From the NCBI RefSeq assembly GCF_024666615.1, contig NZ_CP088297.1:2418001-2482000 (forward strand): 64,000 nucleotides of DNA, in the 5' to 3' direction. How positions within the stretch are numbered: the stretch's first letter is position 1; every line of letters begins with the position of its first letter. Source of the DNA: Aquabacterium sp. J223. GTDB lineage: Bacteria > Pseudomonadota > Gammaproteobacteria > Burkholderiales > Burkholderiaceae_C. The notes under the pieces were generated by a model. It was not told the origin of the DNA. It saw only the letters and a program-made list of their open reading frames with translations, and did not search any database. The translations under genes and the position numbers were made by a program. Below, piece after piece: positions 9,877-19,269 of this stretch.

Positions 9877-10737
9877 TCAATCGGCGAGGCCGGCGGACCG
9901 TTCGGCGGCGCGAAGGGTGTTGGCCAGCAGCAGCGCCCGCGTCATCGGGCCGACGCCGCCGGGCACCGGGGTGATCCAGCCGGCCACTTCGCGCACGCCG
10001 GCGAAGTCGACGTCGCCGCAGAGCTTGCCCTCGTCGTTGCGGTTCATGCCGACGTCGATCACCACCGCGCCGGGCTTGACCATGTCGGCGGTCAGCACGT
10101 TGCGGCGGCCGACGGCGACGACCACGATGTCGGCGTCGCGGGTGTGGCGTGCCAGGTCGGGCGTCGCGCTGTGGCAGACCGTCACCGTGGCGCTCGCCTG
10201 CAGCAGCAGCAGCGCCATCGGCTTGCCGACGATGTTGCTGCGACCGATGACCACCGCCGTCTTGCCGCGCGGGTCGCAGCCGATGGACTTGAGCATCTCC
10301 ATGCAGCCCGCCGGCGTGCAGGGCACGAAGCCGGGCCGGCCGACGACCAATGCGCCGGCGTTGGCGACGTGGAAGCCGTCGACGTCCTTGGCCGGCGAGA
10401 TGGCCTCGATCACCCGCTGGGCGTCAATGTGGCCGGGCAGCGGCAGCTGCACCAGAATGCCGTGCACCGCCGGGTCGGCGTTGAGCGCCGCGATGCGCGC
10501 CAGCAACGCAGCCTCCGGCAGGCCGGCCGGGTGCCGTTCCAGCACCGAGGCGAAGCCCGCCTCCTGGCAGTCCTTCACCTTGTGGCTGACGTAGACCTGC
10601 GAGGCCGGGTCGTCGCCGACCAGCACCACCGTCAGGCCGGGCTGGGTGCCGCGCGCGGTCAGTTCGGCGGCGCGGACGGCGACCCGTTCACGCAGCTGGC
10701 GGGCGAGGGCGTTGCCGTCGATCAGTTGTGCGGGCAT
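9877..10737 (-). CDS. folD: Bifunctional methylenetetrahydrofolate dehydrogenase/cyclohydrolase
   Basis: FolD interconverts 5,10-methylene-, methenyl- and 10-formyl-tetrahydrofolate in the cytoplasm with NADP. The 286-residue product has the family signatures [11 protein letters not shown] (catalytic Lys in the YxxxK motif), [22 protein letters not shown], the NADP loop [16 protein letters not shown] and [16 protein letters not shown] at 10737 begins [12 protein letters not shown], the normal N-terminus, although the frame is open further upstream. It follows the terminator of the response-regulator gene, so it probably has its own promoter. There is nothing unusual in the protein. Confidence 0.96.
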   Translation of the reverse strand: MPAQLIDGNALARQLRERVAVRAAELTARGTQPGLTVVLVGDDPASQVYVSHKVKDCQEAGFASVLERHPAGLPEAALLARIAALNADPAVHGILVQLPLPGHIDAQRVIEAISPAKDVDGFHVANAGALVVGRPGFVPCTPAGCMEMLKSIGCDPRGKTAVVIGRSNIVGKPMALLLLQASATVTVCHSATPDLARHTRDADIVVVAVGRRNVLTADMVKPGAVVIDVGMNRNDEGKLCGDVDFAGVREVAGWITPVPGGVGPMTRALLLANTLRAAERSAGLAD

Positions 10738-10755
10738 GTGCAGAGGGCCATGAAA

Positions 10756-10777
10756 GAGGCCGCCACACGGCGGCCTC
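10756..10777 (-). terminator. Rho-independent terminator of the kinase-regulator operon
   Basis: A perfect 9-bp stem (GAGGCCGCC and its complement) with a 4-base loop is followed on the minus strand by TTT. It lies 25 bases after the response-regulator stop and just before the folD start. It should separate the two-component operon from folD. Confidence 0.75.
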
Positions 10778-10801
10778 CAAAGGGGGGGACGACGCGGGCG
10801 T

Positions 10802-11425
10802 TCAGTGCTTGCCGTGGGCACCCAAGGCGATCTTCAGGAGGTCGGCCACGGTGTTGGCGTTGAGCTTTTCCATGATGTTGGCGCGGTGCGCCTCCACCGT
10901 CTTGATGCTGATGCCCAGGTCGTCGGCGATCTGCTTGTTCAGGCGGCCGGCGACGATGCGCTCCAGCACCTGCGCCTCGCGCGTGGTCAAGCGGGACAGC
11001 AGGGCGTCGCGGCTGGCCGCTTCCTGGTGCTGGCTGAAGGCCTGGCGGGCCTGGTCCAGCATGCGCTCGACCAGGCTGACCAGCTCCTCTTCCTTGAACG
11101 GCTTCTCGATGAAGTCCATCGCGCCCTTCTTCATCGTGGTGACGGCCATCGGCACGTCGCCGTGGCCGGTGATGAAGACGATGGGCAGCGGGCTCTTGCG
11201 CTCCATCAGCCGGTCCTGGAGTTCCAGGCCGCTCATGCCGTCCATGCGGATGTCGGCGATCAGGCAGGCCACTTCGCGCGGGTCGAAGCGCGACAGGAAG
11301 GCCTCCGCCGAATCGAAGCACTTGACCCGGTAGTCCTTGCCCTCCAGCAGCCACTGCAACGAGTCGCGGACCGCCTCGTCGTCGTCGACCACGTAGACGG
11401 TACCTTTCTTGGGGATCAGGCTCAT
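10802..11425 (-). CDS. FixJ-type response regulator (REC-LuxR HTH)
   Basis: The 207-residue protein has a receiver domain (residues about 8-125) with acidic pocket DDD at 14-16, phospho-acceptor D58 in LIADIRMDG, and the conserved Lys in EKPFKEEE. A LuxR-type helix-turn-helix follows ([20 protein letters not shown] and [16 protein letters not shown]). It is a DNA-binding output regulator for the kinase immediately upstream, whose stop overlaps this ATG (ATGA, 11422-11425). The locus is divergent from the pyruvate dehydrogenase operon, so control of aceE is a reasonable but unproven inference. A hairpin terminator follows. Confidence 0.92.
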   Translation of the reverse strand: MSLIPKKGTVYVVDDDEAVRDSLQWLLEGKDYRVKCFDSAEAFLSRFDPREVACLIADIRMDGMSGLELQDRLMERKSPLPIVFITGHGDVPMAVTTMKKGAMDFIEKPFKEEELVSLVERMLDQARQAFSQHQEAASRDALLSRLTTREAQVLERIVAGRLNKQIADDLGISIKTVEAHRANIMEKLNANTVADLLKIALGAHGKH

Positions 11426-13992
11426 GGCGTCGGTTGCGTAGCGGTCTCCGAGGGGCTGGAGACGAGCGCCAGCGTGGCGCCGCTGCCGTCCGGCCGGTGG
11501 AGGTTCTCCACCGGCAAGGTGAAGGAGAAACGGCATCCCACCACGCTCGGACCATTGTAGAGGTTCTCGGTGCGCATACGGCCCCGGTGCGCCTCGACGA
11601 TGGAGCGGCACAGGCCGAGGCCGATGCCCAGTCCTTCCGGCTTGGTGGAGAAGAAGGCTTCGTAGAGCCGCCGGCTCACCTCGTCGGAGATGCCGGGCCC
11701 GGTGTCGATGACGCTGAATTCGATCACGCCGCCCTCGTCGGGCGTGTAGCGCGGCACCACGCGCAGCTCGATGTGCCGGCGCGAAGGCGGCAGGCCGGCG
11801 CCGTCGATGGCCTCGGCCGCGTTCTTCAGCAGGTTGAGCACCACCTGCTCGATCATGATGGGGTCGACCATCAGCATGGGCAGGCGCTGCGCGACGTAGG
11901 TGTGCAGCGTCACCCCGCGGCGCTTCAGCTCGATGTTCACCAGCTCCACCGCGTCCTCGACGATGGCGGCGGCATGCGCCGGCTGGCGCTGGGCCTCGCG
12001 CCGCTTCACGAAGTTGCGGATGCGGTGGATGATCTGTCCGGCACGCTCGGCCTGGCGCGCGGTCTTCTCCAGCGCGGCGACGAGGTCGTCGCGGCCGATC
12101 TGGCCGGCCTTGACCCGCGACACCATGCCGTTGCAGTAGTTGTTGATCGCGGTCAGCGGCTGGTTCAGCTCGTGCGCCACCGAGGACGCCATTTCCCCCA
12201 TGGTCACCAGCCGGCTGGTCATCTGGGCCTTTTCGGCCTGCTGCGCGGCGAGCTCGTCGGCGCGGCGACGGGCGGTGATGTCGGTGGCGATGAGCATCTG
12301 CGCCAGCCGGCCGTCGGTCCACTGCAGGTAGCGCGAGCGCACGTCGAACCAGCGCTGCACCGACGCCACGTAGACCTCGCGCGAGGCGCTGCCCGCTTCG
12401 GTCAGCTCCTGCGTCGGCAGTCCGCCCAGGCCGTCGACCGCGTCGTCGCCGTCCGCGGGGGGCGCGTCCTCGCCGCCGGCCAGCAGGCCGTGGCCCTTGG
12501 CGTCGCCGCCGAACCACAGCCGGTACGACCGGTTGGCGAACAGCAGCTCGCCCTGCTGCACCGACAGCACCGACACCGCCGCCTCGAGCCCCTCGAGCAC
12601 GGTGGTGAAGCGCTCGTGCGAGGCCGTGAGCTGGTCGCGGATGCGCTTGGCCTCGGTGATGTTGGTCATCGAGGTGACCCAGCCGGTCTGCCGGCCACGG
12701 CCGTCGATGAGCGGCGAGACGTACATGCGCGCGTCGAACATCGAGCCGTCGCGCCGCTGCACCCGGACCTCGATGCCGCCGGGCGGGCTGCGGCCCTGCA
12801 GCTCCTGCTGCAGCAGCCGTGCGTTCTCCTCCATGCGGTCGCGCGGCCAGTGGGGGGTAGGGCGGCAGGCGGCCGATCAGCTCGGCCTCCGAGAATCCCG
12901 TCATCGCGCAGAAGGCCGGGTTGACGTAGCTGATGCGGCCCTCCAGGTCCATGGCCCGCATGCCGGTCAGCATGGAGTTCTCCATCGCCCGCCGGAAGTT
13001 GGTCTCCGACACCAGCGCCGCCTGGATCTGGGCCCGCCGGCGCATGTGGCGCGAGGTGGCCAGTAGCATCCACACCGTCAGCCCCGACAGCGCCACCACC
13101 ATCCAGAACAGCGTGTTGCTGATGAGGCCGATGGAGGTGCGCCAGCCCTGACCGCGCAGCACCAGCCCGTTGAAGGCCGGCGCCAGCGGCACCTCGTAGA
13201 CGATGGCCGCCTGGCGCAGTTCCTGGCCCGGTGCGGCCGCGGTCGAGGCGCCGGCCGACAGCGCACGCGCCGGGTCGATGACGCTGAAGGCGTGCCGCTG
13301 CGTCAGCTCCACCGGCACGATGTGGCGCAGCAGCGCCTCCACCGAGTACTCGGCGATGAGCGCGCCGGCGAAGAGCCCGTTCTCCACCAGCGGCACCTGC
13401 AGCTGGAACACCAGCAGCCCGCGGTCGTCGAGGAAGGCCGCGGTGTGGGCCGGCTGGCGCTGCTCGCGCAGGGCGCGGAAGGTTTCGGTGGGGGGCCGTT
13501 GCGGGGGTCGGCCGGCGAGGAAACGCCGAGGCCGTCGTGCTGCACCAGCACCACCGGCCCGATGGCGCTGGCGCGCAGCCGGCCCTCGGCGTCGACCCAG
13601 CTCAGGTGCGTGAGCTCCAGCCGCTGACGGGACAGGGCGGGCGCGCCTTTTTCGAAACCGTCGGTGGTGGCGTCACCGGCGCGCAGGTCGCGCGCCAGGC
13701 GCAGCACCAGTTCCTGGTTGTCGGCCAGCCGCAGGCGAATCTGTTGCTGTGCCACCTCGGTGTCGCGCTTGACGCTTTCGGTTTCGCGCTCGACCTCCTC
13801 GTTGCGCAGGTACCAGAAGGCCGAAACGATGGCGGCCAGGAAGAGCAGCACCGAGACCAGCGGCGCCAGCGTCATGAAGCGGTCCTGCCGGGCCGGCGAT
13901 TGCCGGCGCCACCAGAGGCCGAACAGCCGGCGTCCACCGGGCGGTGGCTTGCGAGGTCCCGGCGGACCGGCTGAAGGGTGGGGTGCTGCCAT
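11422..13992 (-). CDS. PAS sensor histidine kinase, membrane-bound (two frameshifts in this sequence)
   Basis: Partner kinase of the FixJ-type regulator. A first membrane helix (about residues 42-62) precedes a periplasmic sensor region, and a second helix (SNTLFWMVVALSGLTVWMLL) precedes two PAS domains. HisKA follows with phospho-acceptor His in SVAHELNQPLTAINN, then HATPase_c with NLLKNAAEAID and DTGPGIS. Two breaks occur in six-G runs (plus-strand reading). Adding one base at 13490-13495 restores GPPTETFRALREQ, and removing one at 12852-12857 restores PYPHWPRDRMEENARL. The corrected product has about 856 residues. The two compensating indels again suggest sequence error. The ATG at 13992 faces aceE across a 191-base divergent gap. 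Confidence 0.85.
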
Positions 13993-14183
13993 GCACGTGA
14001 TTATCCGGATGAGCCGCTGCGGGGAGGCGCGTAGAAGGGGCGCGGTCAGGCCGGCGGCCCGGACACGTTTTCACATTACAAAATCGATAACCGCTATTTG
14101 AAAAACTGGCCGCCTGTGACACACTTCGCGCCGAAACACCCCGCCCGGCCCTGCGGCGGGGACCGCCAAAAGGAGACAACCTG
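13993..14183. promoter_or_regulatory. Divergent promoter region between the sensor kinase and aceE
   Basis: This 191-base gap holds the starts of two oppositely transcribed operons. Bases 14069-14105 form a clear AT-rich patch (ACATTACAAAATCGATAACC in part) within GC-rich DNA, consistent with promoter DNA. No confident -35/-10 pair could be assigned. The aceE ribosome-binding site AAAAGGAGA lies at about 14168-14176. Confidence 0.45.
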
Positions 14184-16898
14184 ATGTCCGCCCTTCCGCA
14201 GTCCTTTGCCGGCGCCGCCGCGAACGACACCGACGCCCAGGAAACCCGTGAGTGGCTGGACGCGCTGTCCGGCCTCATCGCGGCCGAGGGCCCCGACCGC
14301 GCGCACTTCCTGCTGGAGCAATTGCTCGACCAGGCGAGGCAGGCGGGCATCGACATGCCGTTCTCGGCCACCACGGCCTACGTCAACACCATCCCGCCGG
14401 ACCAGGAGGAACACTGCCCCGGCAACCTCGAGTTCGAGGAGCGGCTGCGCGCCTACATGCGCTGGAACGCGATGGCGATGGTGGTCAAGGCCAACCGCCT
14501 GGACCCCGCCGACGGCGGCGACCTGGGCGGCCACATCTCCAGCTTCGCCTCGGTGGCGACGATGTTCGGCGCCGGCTTCAACCACTTCTGGCATGCCGAC
14601 ACGCCCGACCACGGCGGCGACCTGCTCTACATCCAGGGCCATTCGGCGCCCGGCATCTACGCCCGCGCCTTCCTTGAAGGCCGCATCAGCGAGCAGCAGC
14701 TGTTGAACTTCCGCCAGGAGGTCGACGGCAAGGGCCTGTCGAGCTACCCGCATCCCAAGCTGATGCCGGAGTTCTGGCAGTTCCCCACCGTCTCGATGGG
14801 CCTGGGGCCCTTGATGGCGATCTACCAGGCGCGGTTCCTGAAGTACCTGCACGCCCGCGGCATCGCCGACACCAGCAAGCGCAAGGTGTGGGTGTTCTGC
14901 GGCGACGGCGAAATGGACGAGCCGGAGAGCCTGGGCGCCATCGGCCTGGCCGCCCGCGAGAAGCTGGACAACCTGATCTTCGTCGTCAACTGCAACCTCC
15001 AGCGTCTGGACGGCCCGGTGCGCGGCAACGGCAAGATCGTGCAGGAGCTGGAGGGCGAGTTCCGCGGCTCGGGCTGGAACGTCATCAAGCTGCTGTGGGG
15101 CGGCTACTGGGATCCGCTGCTGGCGCGCGACCGCGAGGGCATCCTGCGCAAGGTGATGATGGAGACGGTGGACGGCGACTACCAGGCCTTCCGCGCCAAC
15201 GACGGCGCCTTCATCCGCAAGAACTTCTTCGGCCGCCATCCGGCGCTGCTGGAGATGGTCGCCAAGATGAGCGACGAGGACATCTGGCGCCTGAACCGCG
15301 GCGGCCACGACCCGCAGAAGGTCTACGCCGCCTACCACCGCGCGGTCAACCACAAGGGCCAGCCGACCGTGCTGCTGGTCAAGACCGTCAAGGGCTTCGG
15401 CATGGGCAAGGCCGCGGAGGGGAAGAACACCGCGCACCAGGCCAAGAAGCTGACGGACGACGACATCCGCGGCATGCGCGACCGCTTCAACATCCCCATC
15501 GGCGACGACCAGCTGAAGGACGGCAACATCCCCTTCTTCAAGCCGGGCGACGACCTGCCGGAGATGCGCTACCTGCACGAGCGGCGCAAGGCGCTGGGCG
15601 GCTACCTGCCGCAGCGCCGGCCGAAGGCCGAGGAGTCGCTGCCGGTGCCCGACCTCGACACCTTCAAGGCGGTGCTGGAGCCGACGGCCGAGGGCCGCGA
15701 GATCTCCACCACCCAGGCCTACGTGCGCTTCCTGACCCAGCTGCTGCGCGACAAGCAGGTCGGCCCGCGGGTGGTGCCCATCCTGGTCGACGAGGCGCGC
15801 ACCTTCGGCATGGAGGGCCTGTTCCGCCAGATCGGCATCTACAACCCTGCGGGGCAGCAGTACACGCCGGTCGACAAGGACCAGGTCATGTACTACCGCG
15901 AGGACAAGGCCGGGCAGATCCTGCAGGAGGGCATCAACGAGGCCGGCGGCATGGCCAGCTGGATCGCCGCCGCGACGAGCTACAGCACCAACAACCGCAT
16001 CATGGTGCCGTTCTACGTCTACTACTCGATGTTCGGCTTCCAGCGCATCGGCGACCTGGCGTGGGCCGCCGGCGACATGCAGGCCCGCGGCTTCCTGCTC
16101 GGCGGCACCAGCGGCCGCACCACGCTGAACGGCGAAGGCCTGCAGCACGAGGACGGCCACAGCCACATCCTGGCCGGCACCATCCCCAACTGCGTGAGCT
16201 ACGACCCCACCTTTGCGCACGAGGTGGCGGTGATCATGCAGCACGGCCTGAAGCGCATGGTCGAGCGGCAGGAGAACGTCTTCTACTACATCACCCTGCT
16301 CAACGAGAACTACCCGATGCCCGGCCTGAAACCCGGCACCGAGGAGCAGATCATCAAGGGCCTGTACCTGCTGGAGCCGGCGGCCGGCGGCCACACGCTG
16401 CAGGTCAACCTGATGGGCAGCGGCACCATCCTGCGCGAGTCGATCGCGGCCAAGCAGCTGCTGGAGTCGGAGTGGGGCGTGGCGGCCAACGTGTGGAGCG
16501 CACCGAGCTTCAACGAGCTCGGCCGCGACGGCCAGGACTGCGAGCGCTGGAACCTGCTGCACCCGACCGAGACGCCGCGGGTGCCCTTCGTCGCCCAGCA
16601 GCTGCAGCCGCACGACGGCCCGGTGGTGGCCTCCACCGACTACATGAAGAGCTATGCCGAGCAGATCCGGCCGTTCATCCCGGCGGGCCGCCGCTACAAG
16701 GTGCTGGGCACCGACGGCTTCGGCCGCAGCGACTTCCGCTACAAGCTGCGCGAGCACTTCGAGGTCAACCGCCACTACATCGTCGTCGCTGCGCTGAAGG
16801 CGCTGGCCGAGGACGGCAAGCTGCCGGTGGCCAAGGTCGCCGAAGCGATTGCCAAATACGGCGTCGCCGTCGACAAGGTCAACCCGCTGTACGCCTGA
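14184..16898 (+). CDS. aceE: Pyruvate dehydrogenase E1 component, homodimeric type
   Basis: E1 decarboxylates pyruvate with thiamine diphosphate and passes the acetyl group to lipoyl-E2. At 904 residues it is the single-chain homodimeric E1 typical of gamma- and betaproteobacteria. The thiamine-diphosphate motif begins GDGEMDEPES at residue 240 and ends NCNLQRLDGP near residue 269. TFGMEGLFRQIGIY and GQQYTPVDKDQ of the transketolase-like pyrimidine domain follow. A strong AAAGGAGA ribosome-binding site 7-8 bases before the ATG supports this start. It is the first gene of aceE-aceF-BPH-lpdA, with a 39-base gap to aceF. The coding frame is intact. Confidence 0.97.
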   Translation: MSALPQSFAGAAANDTDAQETREWLDALSGLIAAEGPDRAHFLLEQLLDQARQAGIDMPFSATTAYVNTIPPDQEEHCPGNLEFEERLRAYMRWNAMAMVVKANRLDPADGGDLGGHISSFASVATMFGAGFNHFWHADTPDHGGDLLYIQGHSAPGIYARAFLEGRISEQQLLNFRQEVDGKGLSSYPHPKLMPEFWQFPTVSMGLGPLMAIYQARFLKYLHARGIADTSKRKVWVFCGDGEMDEPESLGAIGLAAREKLDNLIFVVNCNLQRLDGPVRGNGKIVQELEGEFRGSGWNVIKLLWGGYWDPLLARDREGILRKVMMETVDGDYQAFRANDGAFIRKNFFGRHPALLEMVAKMSDEDIWRLNRGGHDPQKVYAAYHRAVNHKGQPTVLLVKTVKGFGMGKAAEGKNTAHQAKKLTDDDIRGMRDRFNIPIGDDQLKDGNIPFFKPGDDLPEMRYLHERRKALGGYLPQRRPKAEESLPVPDLDTFKAVLEPTAEGREISTTQAYVRFLTQLLRDKQVGPRVVPILVDEARTFGMEGLFRQIGIYNPAGQQYTPVDKDQVMYYREDKAGQILQEGINEAGGMASWIAAATSYSTNNRIMVPFYVYYSMFGFQRIGDLAWAAGDMQARGFLLGGTSGRTTLNGEGLQHEDGHSHILAGTIPNCVSYDPTFAHEVAVIMQHGLKRMVERQENVFYYITLLNENYPMPGLKPGTEEQIIKGLYLLEPAAGGHTLQVNLMGSGTILRESIAAKQLLESEWGVAANVWSAPSFNELGRDGQDCERWNLLHPTETPRVPFVAQQLQPHDGPVVASTDYMKSYAEQIRPFIPAGRRYKVLGTDGFGRSDFRYKLREHFEVNRHYIVVAALKALAEDGKLPVAKVAEAIAKYGVAVDKVNPLYA

Positions 16899-16937
16899 CC
16901 GCCGCGTCAAGAAGAACCAGAAAGCATCGAGGACGAC

Positions 16938-18602
16938 ATGGCCCTTATCGAAGTGAAGGTCCCGGACATCGGCGACTTCCAGGACGTGCAGATCATCGAG
17001 GTGCTCGTCCAGCCGGGCGACACCATCAAGCCGGAGCAGAGCCTGCTCACCGTGGAGTCCGACAAGGCCTCGATGGAGATCCCGTCCTCGGTGGGCGGGG
17101 TGGTCAAGGAGCTGAAGGTCAAGCTCGGCGACAAGGTGAGCGAGGGCTCGGTGGTGCTGTTGCTGGAAGGTGAGGGCGGTGCCGCCGCGCCGGCCGCAGC
17201 GCCCTCGCCCGCGCCGGCCGCAGCCCCCGCGGCACCGGCCGCAGCACCGGCGGCGCCTGCGCCGGCCGCCGCCCCCGCGGCGGCGGCCGCGTCCGGCCCG
17301 GTCGAGATCAAGGTGCCGGACATCGGTGACTTCGCCGAAGTCGCCGTCATCGAGCTGCTGGTCAAGGCCGGCGACACGGTGAAGGCCGAGCAGAGCCTGA
17401 TCACGGTGGAGTCGGACAAGGCGTCGATGGAGATCCCGTCGCCGGCCGCCGGCGTGCTGCAGTCGCTGTCGATCAAGGTGGGGGACAAGGTCAGCGAGGG
17501 CTCGGTGATCGGCCTGCTGGTGCCGGCAGGCGGCGCCGCAGCGCCCGCCGCGTCGGCGCCGCCGCCGGCCGCCGCCGCGACGCCGCCCGCGGCACCGGCT
17601 GCGTCCGCCCCGGCCCCGGCCCCGGCCCGTGTGCCGCCCACCGCCGGCCTGCCGCCGGCCCCGCCGGCCGTGCCGTCGTCCGTGCCGCACGCGTCGCCGT
17701 CGGTGCGCCGCTTCGCGCGCGAGCTCGGCGTGCCGCTGGCCGAGGTCAAGGGCAGCGGCGCCAAGGGCCGCATCACGCAGGAAGACGTGCAGCGCTGGGT
17801 GCAGGGCGTGGTGGCCGACCGGTCCAAGCCGGCGGCGGCCGCACCGGCCGCGGCCGAGGGCGGCGGCATCCCCGGCCTGCTGCCGTGGCCGAAGGTGGAC
17901 TTCGCCAAGTTCGGCCCCATCGAGCGCAAGGACCTGTCGCGCATCAAGAAGATCAGCGGCGCCAACCTGCACCGCAACTGGGTGCTGATCCCGCACGTCA
18001 CCAACAACGACGAGGCCGACATCACCGAGCTCGAAGCCTTCCGCGTCTCCACCAACAAGGAGAACGAGAAGAGCGGCATCAAGGTGACCATGCTGGCCTT
18101 CGTGATCAAGGCCGTGGTGGCGGCGCTGAAGAAGTTCCCCGACTTCAACGCCAGCCTGGACGGCGACGCCCTGGTCTACAAGAAGTACTTCCACATCGGC
18201 TTCGCGGCGGACACGCCCAACGGCCTGGTGGTGCCGGTGCTCAAGGACGCCGACAAGAAGGGCGTGCTGCAGATCAGCCAGGAGATGGGCGAGCTGGCCA
18301 AGAAGGCGCGCGACGGCAAGCTGGGGCCCGCCGACATGACCGGCGGCTGCTTCTCGATCAGCTCGCTCGGCGGCATCGGCGGCACCCACTTCACCCCCAT
18401 CGTCAACGCGCCGGAGGTCGCCATCCTCGGCCTGTCCAAGGGCGCGATGAAGCCGGTGTGGGACGGCAAGGCCTTCCAGCCCCGCCTGATGCTGCCGCTG
18501 TCGCTGTCCTACGACCACCGCGTCATCGACGGCGCGGCGGCGGCGCGCTTCAACGCCTACCTGGGCCAGCTGCTGGCGGACTTCCGACGCACCATGCTGT
18601 AA
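16938..18602 (+). CDS. aceF: Dihydrolipoamide acetyltransferase (pyruvate dehydrogenase E2)
   Basis: E2 forms the core of the pyruvate dehydrogenase complex and transfers acetyl groups to CoA. The 554-residue chain contains two lipoyl domains with lipoylated lysines K43 and K161 (both in [10 protein letters not shown]). Ala-Pro-rich flexible linkers separate them from a peripheral subunit-binding domain (from about residue 254, [13 protein letters not shown]). The catalytic domain has active-site H527 in YDHRVIDG. Two lipoyl domains here plus one on E3 make three per protomer set. The next gene, the proteasome homologue, starts 13 bases later, so the two are co-transcribed. Confidence 0.97.
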   Translation: MALIEVKVPDIGDFQDVQIIEVLVQPGDTIKPEQSLLTVESDKASMEIPSSVGGVVKELKVKLGDKVSEGSVVLLLEGEGGAAAPAAAPSPAPAAAPAAPAAAPAAPAPAAAPAAAAASGPVEIKVPDIGDFAEVAVIELLVKAGDTVKAEQSLITVESDKASMEIPSPAAGVLQSLSIKVGDKVSEGSVIGLLVPAGGAAAPAASAPPPAAAATPPAAPAASAPAPAPARVPPTAGLPPAPPAVPSSVPHASPSVRRFARELGVPLAEVKGSGAKGRITQEDVQRWVQGVVADRSKPAAAAPAAAEGGGIPGLLPWPKVDFAKFGPIERKDLSRIKKISGANLHRNWVLIPHVTNNDEADITELEAFRVSTNKENEKSGIKVTMLAFVIKAVVAALKKFPDFNASLDGDALVYKKYFHIGFAADTPNGLVVPVLKDADKKGVLQISQEMGELAKKARDGKLGPADMTGGCFSISSLGGIGGTHFTPIVNAPEVAILGLSKGAMKPVWDGKAFQPRLMLPLSLSYDHRVIDGAAAARFNAYLGQLLADFRRTML

Positions 18603-18615
18603 AGGCGCGGCCGCG

Positions 18616-19200
18616 ATGACGACCGTCACGGTGGTGAAGAAGGGCGGCGAGGTGGCCATCGCGGCGGACAGCCTCGTCACCTTCGGCGACACCCGGCTGG
18701 CCCATGGCTACGAGGCCAACGACAAGCTGTTCCGCATCGCCGATTCGGTGATCGGCATGTCCGGCACGACGGCGCACTTCCCGGTGCTGCGCCGGGCGCT
18801 CGGCACGCTGGCCGCGGAGGACCTGAAGCTGGGCAGCCGCGACGAGGTGTTCGAGACCTTCCTGCGCCTGCACCCGAAGCTGAAGGACCAGTTCTTCCTC
18901 AACACCAAGGAGGAGGACGCCGACCCCTACGAGTCGAGCCAGTTCACGCTGCTGGTGGCCAACGCCAGCGGCATCTACGGCGTGTACTCGTACCGCGAGG
19001 TGTTCGAGTTCGACCGCTTCTGGGCGATCGGCTCCGGCCGCAGCTTCGCGCTGGGCGCGATGTACGCCGCCTATGAGCGGCTGGGCTCGGCGCACGAGCT
19101 GGCCCAGCTGGGCGTGACGGCGGGCTGCGAGTTCGACAAGAACTCCGCCGGCCCGGTGAAGGTGGTAACGCTCAGGCTCGGTGCGCCGACGGCGGACTGA
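18616..19200 (+). CDS. Betaproteobacterial proteasome homologue (BPH), Ntn-hydrolase related to HslV
   Basis: This 194-residue protein has the proteasome beta-subunit fold. After removal of Met the chain starts with a nucleophilic threonine (TTVTVVKKGGEVAIAAD). The catalytic Asp aligns at position 17, as in HslV, and the likely catalytic Lys is at 36 (mature numbering), shifted by a three-residue insertion. BPH is a known but little-studied bacterial proteasome-like family of self-compartmentalised double rings with no assigned unfoldase. Here it sits inside the pyruvate dehydrogenase operon, between aceF and lpdA. Its substrates are unknown. Automated pipelines may mislabel it because of its low similarity to HslV; a plain HslV is less likely because no hslU is adjacent. 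Confidence 0.85.
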   Translation: MTTVTVVKKGGEVAIAADSLVTFGDTRLAHGYEANDKLFRIADSVIGMSGTTAHFPVLRRALGTLAAEDLKLGSRDEVFETFLRLHPKLKDQFFLNTKEEDADPYESSQFTLLVANASGIYGVYSYREVFEFDRFWAIGSGRSFALGAMYAAYERLGSAHELAQLGVTAGCEFDKNSAGPVKVVTLRLGAPTAD

Positions 19201-19269
19201 CGGCGAACCCACAGACAGACACACGCCGCGAAGCGCCTCACCGAGGCGGCGGCCCACGAGGAGAAGCGC

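Noticed and set aside
14094..18692. A 1532-codon open frame on the minus strand
   Set aside because: It mirrors aceE and aceF, both certain genes, and shows only low-complexity translation.
18616..19200. Assignment of the 194-residue gene as HslV
   Set aside because: The N-terminal Thr motif is similar, but there is no hslU beside it and the loop before the catalytic Lys is three residues longer. The BPH family fits better.
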